A stretch of DNA of 64,000 nucleotides from Siminovitchia sediminis (GCF_042680885.1 NZ_JBHUEO010000121.1:1-64000); one strand, 5' to 3'; shown: positions 52,770 through 61,593, counted from the stretch's first letter. A program made the numbers and translations. The notes: generated by a model not told the origin, from the letters alone.

Positions 52770-53519
52770 TTATGGAATGAGTGTTGTTTTTACTTTTCCA
52801 TTTGCAATTAAGTGGGATACAGTTACCATTTCCCCTTTATTTTGAATCAAAGCGAGTACTTCAGGCAATGCCTTGGCTGTTTGGGTTGCTGCATCGGAAG
52901 CATGCATGAGAATTATGTCACCCTTTTTCACCTTGCTGACGTTTTTGACAATTTTTTGGACACCGGGATTTTTCCAATCTTGCGAGTTCAGACTCCAATG
53001 AACCATAGTCAGCCCCATATCATCAGCGATTTCCAACGTTCGTTTATCAAAGTGTCCCGTCGGAGACCGAAGAAGTTCCACCTCCTGGACATCCAGTTTT
53101 TTTAACACCTCCAGCGAACGGTTGATGTCCCGCCGTATCTGATCATCCTCCAGCTCAGTATAATCTTCATAGGCATATCCAAGACTCCCGATTTCATATC
53201 CCATCTCCTGTATGTCTTTTACTGTTTCCGGATGTCTTTCCGCCCAAGCGCCGGAAAGAAAGAAAGTGGCAGACTGAACCTTTTGTTTTTTGAGTACTTG
53301 TAAAATGGGCTCGGCCTGAACATCTCCCCAGCCGATATTAAATGTCAAGGCAATTCCATTTTCCCCTTTATAGATGGCGCGGGGCTCCTCTTTGGCGGAT
53401 AGGACGGGAAATTGAACAATGGATTGCGAAAAATAAAAGAGTGCAGTGAAAAATGAAATAATAACAATCAGGATGGCCTGCTTGACCTTCCGTCCACTTA
53501 CAGTTAAGAAAAAATTCAT
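52770..53519 (-). CDS. pdaB: Sporulation polysaccharide deacetylase-family protein PdaB
   Basis: A 249-residue protein with an N-terminal membrane anchor (AILIVIISFFTALFYFS) and a NodB-like polysaccharide deacetylase domain (~50-245): GIALTFNIGWGDVQAEPILQVL, ATFFLSGAWAERHPE, GYEIGSLGYAYEDYTEL, LLRSPTGHFDKRTL, GDIILMHASDAATQTAKALPE. PdaB (YbaN) is required to keep spores heat-resistant in late sporulation. The first catalytic-site Asp pair of classical deacetylases (TFDDG) reads TFNIG here, and the motif 2 His is replaced (GSLGYAY), so metal-dependent deacetylation is doubtful. GGAGGATC precedes the ATG. Confidence 0.9.
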   Translation of the reverse strand: MNFFLTVSGRKVKQAILIVIISFFTALFYFSQSIVQFPVLSAKEEPRAIYKGENGIALTFNIGWGDVQAEPILQVLKKQKVQSATFFLSGAWAERHPETVKDIQEMGYEIGSLGYAYEDYTELEDDQIRRDINRSLEVLKKLDVQEVELLRSPTGHFDKRTLEIADDMGLTMVHWSLNSQDWKNPGVQKIVKNVSKVKKGDIILMHASDAATQTAKALPEVLALIQNKGEMVTVSHLIANGKVKTTLIP

Positions 53520-53652
53520 TTGATCCTCCTCTTTCCTCCATCCTTGTACAATCTATGCTGAAACCGTTGGGCTGTATGCCTAAAAGTGAAGTATGAACCA
53601 AAGCATTTTGGGGATAGCTATAAATACTAAAAATCTCGGACGAGGTGTTATC

Positions 53653-53883
53653 ATGCACGGAATGCTGATTTCCGAGCAGGAAAAAGAGGAAATTGTGTAC
53701 CTGCTTAAACGTGAAATGGATGAAATTTTATTTGACTTAAGAAACGAGCATATTGAAAAAATGGTTAAAGAGGCAATGGAGGATAGATACAAAACACTTT
53801 TTTCGCTGTTCAAGCGGGTGGCGTCCCATAAAGAATGTATGAAATATATTTTTCCTGCGCGCGGAATAGAGGAAAGAAAGTAA
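53653..53883 (+). CDS. Small conserved-type hypothetical protein
   Basis: A 76-residue, highly charged helical protein (MLISEQEKEEIVYLLKREMDEILFDLRNEHIEKMVKEAMEDRYKTLFSLFKRVA). ATG 53653 follows GAGGTG by 7 nt. Similar short proteins occur next to pdaB and tRNA genes in several bacilli as I recall; the function is unknown. It ends just before the tRNA promoter. Confidence 0.6.
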   Translation: MHGMLISEQEKEEIVYLLKREMDEILFDLRNEHIEKMVKEAMEDRYKTLFSLFKRVASHKECMKYIFPARGIEERK

Positions 53884-53892
53884 AAAAATTCC

Positions 53893-53922
53893 TTGACACG
53901 AAGAAGGAACAGTTGATATATT
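53893..53922 (+). promoter_or_regulatory. Sigma-A promoter of the tRNA-Asn/tRNA-Thr genes
   Basis: TTGACA, 18-nt spacer, TATATT, about 85 nt upstream of tRNA-Asn. Confidence 0.65.
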
Positions 53923-54007
53923 ATCTTCAGCCATTTTTATTACAGGGGTCTTGAATATTTCTATAAAATCATTATAATTAAAGTTGTCTTCTTTAATAAG
54001 CAAATAT

Positions 54008-54082
54008 TCCGCAGTAGCTCAGTGGTAGAGCTATCGGCTGTTAACCGATCGGTCGTAGGTTCGAATCCTACCTGCGGAGCCA
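54008..54082 (+). tRNA. tRNA-Asn (anticodon GTT)
   Basis: Acceptor arms TCCGCAG/CTGCGGA, D-arm TAGCTCAGTGGTAGAGC, anticodon loop CTGTTAA, T-arm with GGTTCGAATCC, encoded CCA. Confidence 0.95.
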
Positions 54083-54083
54083 T

Positions 54084-54156
54084 GCTTCCATAGCTCAGTT
54101 GGCAGAGTGCATCCATGGTAAGGATGAGGTCGCCGGTTCAAGCCCGGCTGGAAGCT
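54084..54156 (+). tRNA. tRNA-Thr (anticodon GGT); integration site of the island
   Basis: Acceptor arms GCTTCCA/TGGAAGC, anticodon loop ATGGTAA, T-loop GTTCAAG. No encoded CCA. The gene stays complete because the island's attachment site restores its 3' end. Confidence 0.93.
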
Positions 54157-54158
54157 TA
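54135..54158 (+). repeat. attL: left 24-bp attachment repeat in the 3' end of tRNA-Thr
   Basis: The 24 bp at 54135-54158 (T-arm, acceptor arm and two more bases) are identical to 61518-61541. Confidence 0.88.
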
Positions 54159-54281
54159 CTCTATAAACGTTGATATAAAGCGATTCTCGGAAAATTCGGG
54201 AGTCGCTTTTATCTTTCCAACGGACCCAAATGCCGACATTTTGACGGCGAAACGTGATAACTAAATGTTTTTTGATGATTT

Positions 54282-55500
54282 TTATTGCACTTTATTGTCT
54301 CGGAAAAGAGCATCGTCTAATTTTGCTGTGGCGAGTTCATCTGCCTGTTTTAAAGCATGTCCATAAACATTCATTGTCGTTTTTATATCAGAGTGACCCA
54401 ATCGTTCAGAAATAATTTTTGCATGAACGCCCTCATTGATCAGCAGGGTGGCCGACGTGTGTCGCAGGGCATGAATGTTTATATATTTGAGGCCATGGCG
54501 CTTAATAAATCTTTCTCACCAATTTTTCATTGATTCCGGATGGTACGGCTTGCCGTTTTCGTCTGCAAGCAAAAAGTTGTACTTTCCACCTTCCCATAAT
54601 TCCTCAGCAGCAAGTCGTTCCTTTTTGCGCTGCAACTGCAACTTTTTAATCGGCTTTATAAGAGACTCGGACAAAACTATGTCCCTTTGGCTCGAGGTCT
54701 TGTTTCCTTTCCTTATTTCGTGCACCTGGTACCCTTTACCCTTGGAATACGTCAAAGCCTGTCTAACGCGAACTATGCGCTTTTCAAGATCAATATGCTT
54801 AAATTCCAATCCAAACAGCTCAGAACGCCTCATGCCGGTTGTGATAGCTAACTTAATGATTATCTGCCAGTGGGGGACATCCGTTTCAGATTCCAAGCAT
54901 TTTAAAAGGTGACTTGCTTCTTCTAATGAGTAGACTTCTACTTCTTTATATTCGACTCTGGGCTTGTCTACTCGCTTCACTGGATTTTCCTGTACGATTC
55001 CTAATTTGACCGCAATATTAAATATGTTGTTCAGGATCCTGTAATTCAAAAAGATAGTCGATGAAGATAATTTGCCAGGCTTGCCATCCAGTCGCATCCC
55101 GTCTTCCTCTAAATTGTGCAGAAAGTCCAATATGTGCTTAGGCTTCACTTGATCCATTCGCAAATACTGGAAGGCAGGGAGTATCCTAGCTTCCAAATAA
55201 ACCTTATGGCCTTCCAGTGTGACGTGGGAAAGGTGCTTTTCCGCATATTTTGGCATCCACACATTATTAACAAACTCCACAAAGTTAATCTTTTCAGGGT
55301 CATAATAACCCTCGCCAGTGACTTCAGCTACAAACCGGGACAGCTTTGTTTCTGCTTCTCTGGAGCCCCTGGCTATTTCTTTCTGTAATTCGATTGCGTT
55401 TCGTCTTTCCTGTTACCGGGATCCACATAGCTGCCGAGATCCATTTCCAGCTGCCATTTGTTGTTTCCTCTGAACCTTTTTGCCGAAGGTAGTGATTCTG
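54282..55500 (-). pseudogene. Phage-type tyrosine recombinase (integrase), inactivated
   Basis: Reading leftward: N-terminal KRFRGNNKWQLEMDLGSYVD (55500-55410), a frameshift near 55400, then core-binding domain KLSRFVAEVTGEGYYDPEKI and catalytic domain with TGMRRSELFGLEF (Arg I), then an in-frame TGA at 54516 directly after KNW, then ERFIKRHGLKYINIHALRHTSATLL (HxxR), GHSDIKTTMNVYGHA (catalytic Tyr) to the stop at 54282. The TGA stands where a Trp codon is likely. It sits next to attL with its 3' end toward the tRNA, as expected for the integrase that inserted the island. Confidence 0.85.
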
Positions 55501-55579
55501 TCCTTGGTAGCGGTAGCTTATTCAATTGATACGATCATGGGAGACGCACACTCATAAGGGATGCGGTCATCTTTTTTAA

Positions 55580-55690
55580 ATAGCCAATGAGCTTTTAAGT
55601 ATTTTGGAAACAGTCTGCAAGACCGGTTTGCCAATTCCTGACGTACTGAAAAAAACAGTTGAAAAGTTAAACGATAAGGGCGACGCATAA
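55580..55690 (+). pseudogene. C-terminal fragment of a phage holin
   Basis: A 36-residue open stretch (LLSILETVCKTGLPIPDVLK then KTVEKLNDKGDA) immediately upstream of the endolysin resembles the tail of small phage holins. The membrane part is lost. The call depends largely on its position. Confidence 0.4.
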
Positions 55691-55728
55691 GCTGCGCTCA
55701 TTTTTATTTTAAAGAGGGAGGAATTACA

Positions 55729-56448
55729 ATGACAAAAATATTTTTTGATCCAGGTCATGGCGGTAAAGATCCAGTAGCAGTTGAGAATGGATTACGTGAA
55801 AAGGACTTAACTCTTGATAACTCTAAACTCATCGAGTTGATTTTGATGAATGGATACCAATGTGTAACAGTTAAGCTTAGCCGTACAGGGGACCAAACGC
55901 TCTACCTTAAACAGCGTACTGATATGGCAAACTCTTGGCGAGCTAATTACTTCTTATCCCTTCACATAAACGCTGGTGGAGGGCTAGGATTCGAATCATT
56001 CAGCTACAACGGCAGTTATAACGGAAAAGCGGAAACAAACAGGAATCAAAACATTATACACGACGAGATCATTAAAGCGACAGGTTTAAAAGATCGAGGT
56101 AAGAAAGAAGCAAATTACCATATGGTCCGCGAGTCATGTATGCAGGCGTGTCTGACCGAATCAGGTTTTATCGACAATGCTGCTGATGCAAGATTGTTAA
56201 AGCAATCAGCGTTCTTAGACAAAGTGGACAGGGGCCATCAAAATGGATTGGCAAAAGCGCTTGGTCTGAAAAAAGGTTACTCCTAACCGGCTACAAAGCC
56301 ATCAAAGCCAGCTCCATCAAAAAAGCTACATCGAGTACAACTTGGAGCATTTTCGGATCAGAAGAATGCCGAGAAGTTGGCCAATGAATTAAAGATAAAA
56401 GGATATGACGTGTATATTACAAAACAGGCCCGGCGCTCCCTGTCTTAG
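55729..56448 (+). pseudogene. Phage endolysin (N-acetylmuramoyl-L-alanine amidase) cut off from its SPOR domain by a stop codon
   Basis: The first 185 codons encode a complete-looking amidase_3 domain: FFDPGHGGKDP (Zn His), EKDLTLDNSKLIELI, FLSLHINAGGG (Zn His), CLTESGFIDNAADARLL (catalytic Glu). TAA at 56284 then interrupts the frame, after which PATKPSKPAPSKKLHRVQLGAFSDQ... continues in the same frame as a SPOR-type wall-binding domain, ending early at 56448. The protein has thus lost its binding domain, though the 185-residue amidase could still fold. AGGGAGGA precedes the ATG. Confidence 0.82.
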
Positions 56449-56872
56449 TTTTTTGGTATACATAATATCGGCGTTCTTACTCATGATTGCTGGACAATTC
56501 TCTGTAAAAATATTCCCTCATGAATTTTGTAAAGTGACGATAAAGTTATTTTAATCTCTGGGCTTCTTTATTAGCTGATCTGTATTTTTGGTAAAAAATC
56601 ATTTGTTACTGCCAGATTAAAGCTTCAAGAAAGAATCCGTAAATAGGGTATCAACCGTTTTTCCAAAATGGTAGCGGCTATTCAATACATAGGGGACACG
56701 TTTCGGATGACTTCAACCCTTTCTTAAAGTTGAGTTCCTGATACACTTCAGGAAACATATTTTCTATAATAAAACAAATATATTTTTTATGGCAATATAT
56801 TCAAAAATGAAAGAAAATTTCAAATTTGAATAATATTTTATAAATAATACCCCTAAATAAGGGGTGAACAGT
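56449..56872. other. Gene-free stretch upstream of the DMFase-like operon
   Basis: No gene found. Two palindromes lie close to the sigma-54 promoter: TTCAAATTTGAA (56819-56830) and ACCCCT-AAATA-AGGGGT (56849-56865). Both are candidates for activator or repressor binding. Confidence 0.45.
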
Positions 56873-56889
56873 TGGCAAGAATTTTGCAT
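56873..56889 (+). promoter_or_regulatory. Sigma-54 (-24/-12) promoter of the DMFase-like operon
   Basis: TGGCAA-N5-TTGCAT, with GG and GC exactly 12 nt apart, 37 nt before the first start codon. It has the same geometry as the promoter at 13376. Confidence 0.75.
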
Positions 56890-56925
56890 ATTTAAATAAT
56901 TGAAAATATGGAAGGAGGATTTTTT

Positions 56926-57321
56926 ATGCCGATTAATGATCCTAAAACTTTTAGGGACAAGACCGAGGATTGGGCTCCATTTTTTGCAAAAAGAAGACAG
57001 GCTGAATTGTCAAAGTTGTTAACTGAGGAAGTTATCGAGGAACACCGCCTCAATCCAAGAGGGAGTGCAGATGCTCCACATTCAAATGAGCTACATGAAA
57101 TTTTAAACTACATGCGGATGTCACCTATAGAAGGAAGAAGCTTTGTATATGTAATGGAACCATACAAAAAATATGCAATTGGTGAAATGACATCACGTGG
57201 AGAACTTGCCAAGATCTCGGATCATCCGATTTACTCAACAGAAGAAGAAGCTGTACATGCAGTTTTCCTATTGCGACTAAAGCAATTAGGGATAATTTCA
57301 AATGAAAAAGTGGAGGTGTAA
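56926..57321 (+). CDS. dmfA1: N,N-dimethylformamidase-like small (light) subunit
   Basis: A 131-residue soluble protein starting MPINDPKTFRDKTEDWAPFF, with AAGGAGG 7-8 nt before the ATG. I identify it mainly by context: N,N-dimethylformamidase consists of a ~15-kDa subunit (about 132 residues in Paracoccus) encoded directly upstream of a ~85-kDa catalytic subunit, and the next gene here is a 755-residue homologue of the latter, 3 nt downstream. The small subunit packs on the large one and has no catalytic motif. The codon use is ordinary and the frame intact, in contrast to the broken phage genes around it. Confidence 0.68.
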   Translation: MPINDPKTFRDKTEDWAPFFAKRRQAELSKLLTEEVIEEHRLNPRGSADAPHSNELHEILNYMRMSPIEGRSFVYVMEPYKKYAIGEMTSRGELAKISDHPIYSTEEEAVHAVFLLRLKQLGIISNEKVEV

Positions 57322-57324
57322 GAT

Positions 57325-59592
57325 ATGTCACGTATTTTTATAACTGGGTATTGTGACCGACCAAATGTCGCTCCCGGAGAGTCTTTAGATTTTTTTGTCA
57401 ATACTGAAATCGAAGGAGAATATCGTGCAGAATTAGTACGTTTATTCCATGGTGATTTAAATCCTGATGGGCCTGGCTACCAGGAAGTTGTAATTGATTC
57501 TAATATAAATGGTACATACAGGGGTATTAAACAGGAAACCCAGATTGGTGGTTATATTGAATGCAGCGACAACAATGGTTTATTAAATGGTAAAGATGGT
57601 CTTACTTTACAATGTTTTATTTGGCCCACAACACCGGAAAAACGGCAAGGTATTATTAGTAGGTGGTCAGATAATAGTGGAAAGGGCTGGGCGCTCTTAA
57701 TTGAGGACGGACATTTGGTCTTTGTAGTAGGAGATGGAAAAAATGAAAGTCGGGTGAAATGTCCTCAACCTTTATTTCCTGAAGTTTGGTATTCTGTAGT
57801 TGTTCGACTTGATGTGGCTAATCAGTTAGTGTCTATATCTCAAGTGGCGAAAGTTAATAGCGTAAATAGCCGTGTTGGTAGAGTGGCAGCAATTGAATCG
57901 GATGGTCAAGTAACAGAAAAGTTTACAACCATTCCCGCTGATGCAGGAGTACCAGTTATCATAGCAGGGTTATCTAGAGATTCTAATTCAAATAAAGTTG
58001 TAGCTAACTATAACGGAAAGATTGATGCACCAAAATTGTATAGTCGTCCTCTAAATGATAAAGAGGTGGAACAGCTACAGGACGGATCAACGGTTGGTGG
58101 GGCAGTAGCTGCTTGGGATTTTGCAGAGGGTATAACTGAAAATGGTATTCCAACAGATTTAGTATATGATGTAACAGGGTCAAATCTTCATGGACGTTGT
58201 ATAAATCAACCTGACCGTGGAATGACAGGTTGGAACTGGAAAGGTCGTGAAGAGCATTTTATCCATGCACCTGAAGAGTACGGAGCCATTTGGTTTCATG
58301 AAGATTCACTGGATGATTGCAGGTGGCAAAAGTCATTCTCACTGCAAATACCTTTGGATATTAAAAGTGGAGCATACGCAGTGAAAGTTGAAAAAGATGG
58401 ACATTTTGATCATATTCCTTTTTTTATAACTCCGCCGCAGGATACAGCAACGGCAAAGGTAGCAGTGCTGATACCGACTTTAAGTTATATGGCTTATGCT
58501 AACACACAGGTTATGCAAAATGCTGCTGTTGGGCAAGCCATAATGGGAATTATAACTACTCTTGATGACAGAGATTTAGAATTAAATGAACGAAACATGT
58601 ATGGTCTTTCTACCTACGATTATCACGTGGATGGTAGAGGAGTACAATATAGTACATGGCGCAGACCAATATTAAACATGCGCCCAACATATAGACATGA
58701 ATTTGGATCAGTCTGGCAATTTCCTGCAGATCTTCACCTTATAGATTGGTTCAAAGCTATAAATATTGATTGTGATGTTATTACTGATCATGATCTAATA
58801 AGAGACGGCGCAGAGTTGTTAAGCAAATATAAGGTAGTTGTAACGGGATCACATCCGGAGTATTATACCGGCGGAATGTTAGATGCTTGGGAAGAATATA
58901 TCAATACTGGTGGGCGTGCATTATATCTAGCTGGTAATGGATTCTATTGGATAACGACCGTTCATCCTGAAAAACCATGGCTCATTGAGGTGCGTAAGGG
59001 AGAAAGTGGAGATCAGGCTTGGCGTGCTAGACCAGGTGAACTATATCATAGCACTACTGGTGAGCGTGGTGGGCTATGGAGACACCGTGCTAGAGCTCCA
59101 CAAAAGATCTGGGGCACAGGGTATGGGTCACACGGTCTTGATGTCTCAGTAGGATATTATCCTATGCCGGATGCATCTGATCATCGATTAGAGTGGATAT
59201 TTGATGGGGTCAATAAAGAAGAAATCATTGGAGATTTTGGTCTAGTGAACGGCGGGGCAAGTGGGTTAGAAATGGACAGGATTGATTATGCCCTTGGTAC
59301 ACCACCGAATACGATGCTATTAGCTTGTTCAAGCGGACACTCAGCAAATGCAATGCTTGTCCCAGAAGATCAGTATTTTGCCTATCCCGGGTTGAATGGT
59401 AAAGAGAATCCTCTGGTTAGGGCAGATATGACATATTTTACATCCTACAACGGTGGTGCAGTATTTAGCGCTTCTTCAATGGCATGGTGTGGTAGTCTTT
59501 CTCATAACAATTATAATAATAGCGTTTCTAAAATTACAGAAAATATTATACGAAGATTTTGCTCAGACCAAGTTCTTGAAGAAGTTCTTTAA
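57325..59592 (+). CDS. dmfA2: N,N-dimethylformamidase-like large (catalytic) subunit
   Basis: A 755-residue protein close in length to the ~762-residue DMFase large subunit. Residues ~85-250 form a concanavalin/LamG-like domain (GLTLQCFIWPTTPEKRQGIISRWSDNSGKGWALLIEDG). Residues ~375-735 form the glutamine-amidotransferase-like DMFA2 C-terminal domain. The known enzyme binds mononuclear iron through two Tyr and one Glu; the matching candidates are Y388/Y391 (TLSYMAYAN), Y431/Y433 (STYDYHVDG) and E512 (GSHPEYYTGG). It would hydrolyse DMF or related formamides to amine and formate. GGAGGTG precedes the ATG and it is coupled to the small-subunit gene. The gene is intact inside a decayed prophage; the true substrate is unknown. 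Confidence 0.75.
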   Translation: MSRIFITGYCDRPNVAPGESLDFFVNTEIEGEYRAELVRLFHGDLNPDGPGYQEVVIDSNINGTYRGIKQETQIGGYIECSDNNGLLNGKDGLTLQCFIWPTTPEKRQGIISRWSDNSGKGWALLIEDGHLVFVVGDGKNESRVKCPQPLFPEVWYSVVVRLDVANQLVSISQVAKVNSVNSRVGRVAAIESDGQVTEKFTTIPADAGVPVIIAGLSRDSNSNKVVANYNGKIDAPKLYSRPLNDKEVEQLQDGSTVGGAVAAWDFAEGITENGIPTDLVYDVTGSNLHGRCINQPDRGMTGWNWKGREEHFIHAPEEYGAIWFHEDSLDDCRWQKSFSLQIPLDIKSGAYAVKVEKDGHFDHIPFFITPPQDTATAKVAVLIPTLSYMAYANTQVMQNAAVGQAIMGIITTLDDRDLELNERNMYGLSTYDYHVDGRGVQYSTWRRPILNMRPTYRHEFGSVWQFPADLHLIDWFKAINIDCDVITDHDLIRDGAELLSKYKVVVTGSHPEYYTGGMLDAWEEYINTGGRALYLAGNGFYWITTVHPEKPWLIEVRKGESGDQAWRARPGELYHSTTGERGGLWRHRARAPQKIWGTGYGSHGLDVSVGYYPMPDASDHRLEWIFDGVNKEEIIGDFGLVNGGASGLEMDRIDYALGTPPNTMLLACSSGHSANAMLVPEDQYFAYPGLNGKENPLVRADMTYFTSYNGGAVFSASSMAWCGSLSHNNYNNSVSKITENIIRRFCSDQVLEEVL

Positions 59593-59634
59593 CTTAAAAC
59601 GAGACTTATTAAGTATAAACACATTATGCAATTA

Positions 59635-61122
59635 GAGGCTGGGACAAAACCCAGTAAATAAAAAGAGTGGCATCCACCAACATAAGTTGCTGTAGATGCC
59701 ACTCTTTATGTGTTTTAGCGAGTAAAAAAGGATACCTTCTGATAGAATTAAAGTCACCACAACCATAATTAATCGGAGGTATCCTTATGTTTAAAGATTA
59801 TAACATGAATCAGGTTGTTTTGCCGCTGGATTTGGAAATAAAACTACAGGAAAATGATATTGCCTATGCCGTCAACGATGTGGTGGAAAGCATTCCAGAT
59901 GAAGCATTCACTGTTTTTGTGCGGGAAACCGGCTGCCCTGCCTATCACCCGCGGATGATGATGAAGATTATCCTGTGCGCCTACACTCAGTCTGTTTTCT
60001 CGGGAAGAAAGATCGAAGGGCTGCTTGGGGACAGTGTGCGTATGATGTGGTTGGCCCAAGGGTATGAACCAAGCTACCGCACCATTAATCGTTTTCGCGT
60101 CCATCCCGAGGTCAAAGAGCTGCTGCGCCAGTGCTTTGTCCAATTCCGATGCCAGCTTGTACAGGAAAAGCTGATCGATGAAGAGGCGATTTTTATCGAT
60201 GGCACCAAAATCGAAGCCAACGCCAATAAGTTTACGTTTGTCTGACGCAAGTCTGTTGAAAGATACAGTGCCAGCCTGGTGGAAAAATCCAATCAAATGT
60301 ATGAGGAATTGCTGGAGCACGAGGATCATTCCGGAAATTGAACGGGAAAGATCGGAGGAACTGTCCATCAAGGAATTGGCCGAAGTAGTCGAAAAGCTCG
60401 ATGAGACGGTGGAAGACTAAAAAAATAGAGGATATGAGCGAACGGAAGCGCTTGCGCTCCACACGCAAAACCCCCTAAACAATACCGCAAGCAATTTAAG
60501 GACTTTTTGGAGCGAAAGCAGAGATACAAACAATACATACCGAAAAGAGAAGAAAAAGAAATTTAAGGACAACCCCTTCCATTCCGCCAACTGGGAATAC
60601 GAGAGGGGAAAGCGACTCTTTCACCTGTCCGAATGGCCAGAAGGTGACGTTCCGGTACCTATCCAATCGGACCGACCGGCGTGGTTTCACCCGGACGTTT
60701 AAAGTCTAGAGTGTGAGGACTGTTCAGATTGCCCGCTTCGTTCCCAGTGTACCAAAGCCAAAGAAGGACATAACCGGCAAATCAGGTACAATGTAAAATG
60801 GGAACAGCAAAAAGAATATATCAGACAGCAGCTTTCAGAAGGGAAAACTGGGGAGATCTACGGGAAACGCAAAATCGACGTGGAGCCAGTCTTCGGATTC
60901 CTGAAGGCTAATTTGCGTTTCACCCGTTTCTACGTAAGAGGGAAAAAGAAGGTGAACAATGAATTGGGATTTGCGCTTATGGCGGTAAACTTGAGAAAGT
61001 TCACCGCTATGAGCACCTAAGGCGATCTGAAAGAGCAAAAGCCAACAAAAAAAGTTCCGGCCATCAAAAACCGATGATCGGAACCTTTTTTCTTTATGTG
61101 TGGCTAGTTATGTCCCAGCCTC
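59635..61122 (+). mobile_element. IS1182-type insertion sequence, defective
   Basis: Terminal inverted repeats GAGGCTGGGACAAAAC (59635-59650) and the complement of GAGGCTGGGACATAAC (ending 61122) match at 15 of 16 positions. A hairpin (AAAGAGTGGCATC...GATGCCACTCTTT, 59661-59708) lies just inside the left end, and a terminator hairpin (61051-61092) inside the right. The right flank, GAGGCTGAAAGCCTC, is itself palindromic. No target duplication is seen. The transposase is dead. Confidence 0.85.
59787..61020 (+). pseudogene. IS1182-family transposase, inactivated
   Basis: An AGGAGGTATCC-type ribosome binding site precedes MFKDYNMNQVVLPLDLEIKL. The first 152 codons give a typical N-terminus (YHPRMMMKIILCAYTQSVFSGRKIE, then FIDGTKIEANANKFTFV) and end at TGA 60243, where a Trp codon (FVWRKS) is expected. 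The remainder (SVERYSASLVEKSNQMYEEL, KRLRSTRKTPKQYRKQF, VEPVFGFLKANLRFTRFYVRG) is spread over several frames by multiple small indels up to TAA 61018. Confidence 0.87.
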
Positions 61123-61192
61123 GCTCTGAGGCTGAAAGCCTCTGTTCACTGGCCAGATTTGAAAGGGCAGAAAAATTATTGGAATAATGTTG

Positions 61193-61360
61193 CTATCTTT
61201 CTAGATTGCGACAATGTTTATTGGATACTAAAAAGCTTTTTAATAATCGGATCATGCGGCTTTCGTTGTTGTCCCCATCTTTTAATGACATAAGCATCAT
61301 GGTGAGTTCAAGTTTATCTTCAAGGAGGATTGCATTAAATTTTGCAACATCCATTTTCAT
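61193..61360 (-). CDS. Small hypothetical protein in the island
   Basis: A 55-residue helical protein (MKMDVAKFNAILLEDKLELTMMLMSLKDGDNNESRMI...). ATG 61360 has GGAGG 8 nt upstream. It resembles the short helical proteins of phage and sporulation loci, but I cannot assign a family. It lies between the IS and attR. Confidence 0.4.
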   Translation of the reverse strand: MKMDVAKFNAILLEDKLELTMMLMSLKDGDNNESRMIRLLKSFLVSNKHCRNLER

Positions 61361-61517
61361 AATTAGAACCTCCAAAACCATGTCCAAATTATGCCGGCCA
61401 ATTTTTTGTTTTACATTAAGTTAAATTTGTGTATAATAACTTCAGGATATGATTAAATAAACCGTCCGACACTCATTTGATCTACGTTAACTCATACATT
61501 GAGCCCATCATGGGAAG

Positions 61518-61541
61518 GGTTCAAGCCCGGCTGGAAGCTTA
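61518..61541 (+). repeat. attR: right 24-bp attachment repeat
   Basis: Identical to 54135-54158. It is the orphan 3' end of a tRNA-Thr gene with no tRNA body in front of it, marking the right edge of the island. Confidence 0.88.
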
Positions 61542-61593
61542 GAGACAGGCAGAGGGCTCCCGTCGATGCGGGAGCCCTGATTAATATAAATTT

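Larger units (their letters stand above)
54159..61541. mobile_element. Degenerate integrated island/prophage remnant at tRNA-Thr carrying a DMFase-like operon
   Basis: Bounded by 24-bp direct repeats of the tRNA-Thr 3' end. Contents in order: tyrosine integrase pseudogene reading toward attL, holin C-terminal fragment, endolysin pseudogene, an intact two-gene dimethylformamidase-like operon with a sigma-54 promoter, an IS1182-type element with dead transposase, and a small phage-type ORF. The phage genes are all broken, so the element cannot excise on its own. The tRNA cluster on both sides was presumably continuous before insertion. Confidence 0.85.

Noticed and set aside
59844..60371. 175-codon minus-strand frame over the IS1182 transposase
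   Set aside because: Shadow of the transposase gene, whose plus-strand motifs and inverted repeats explain the region.
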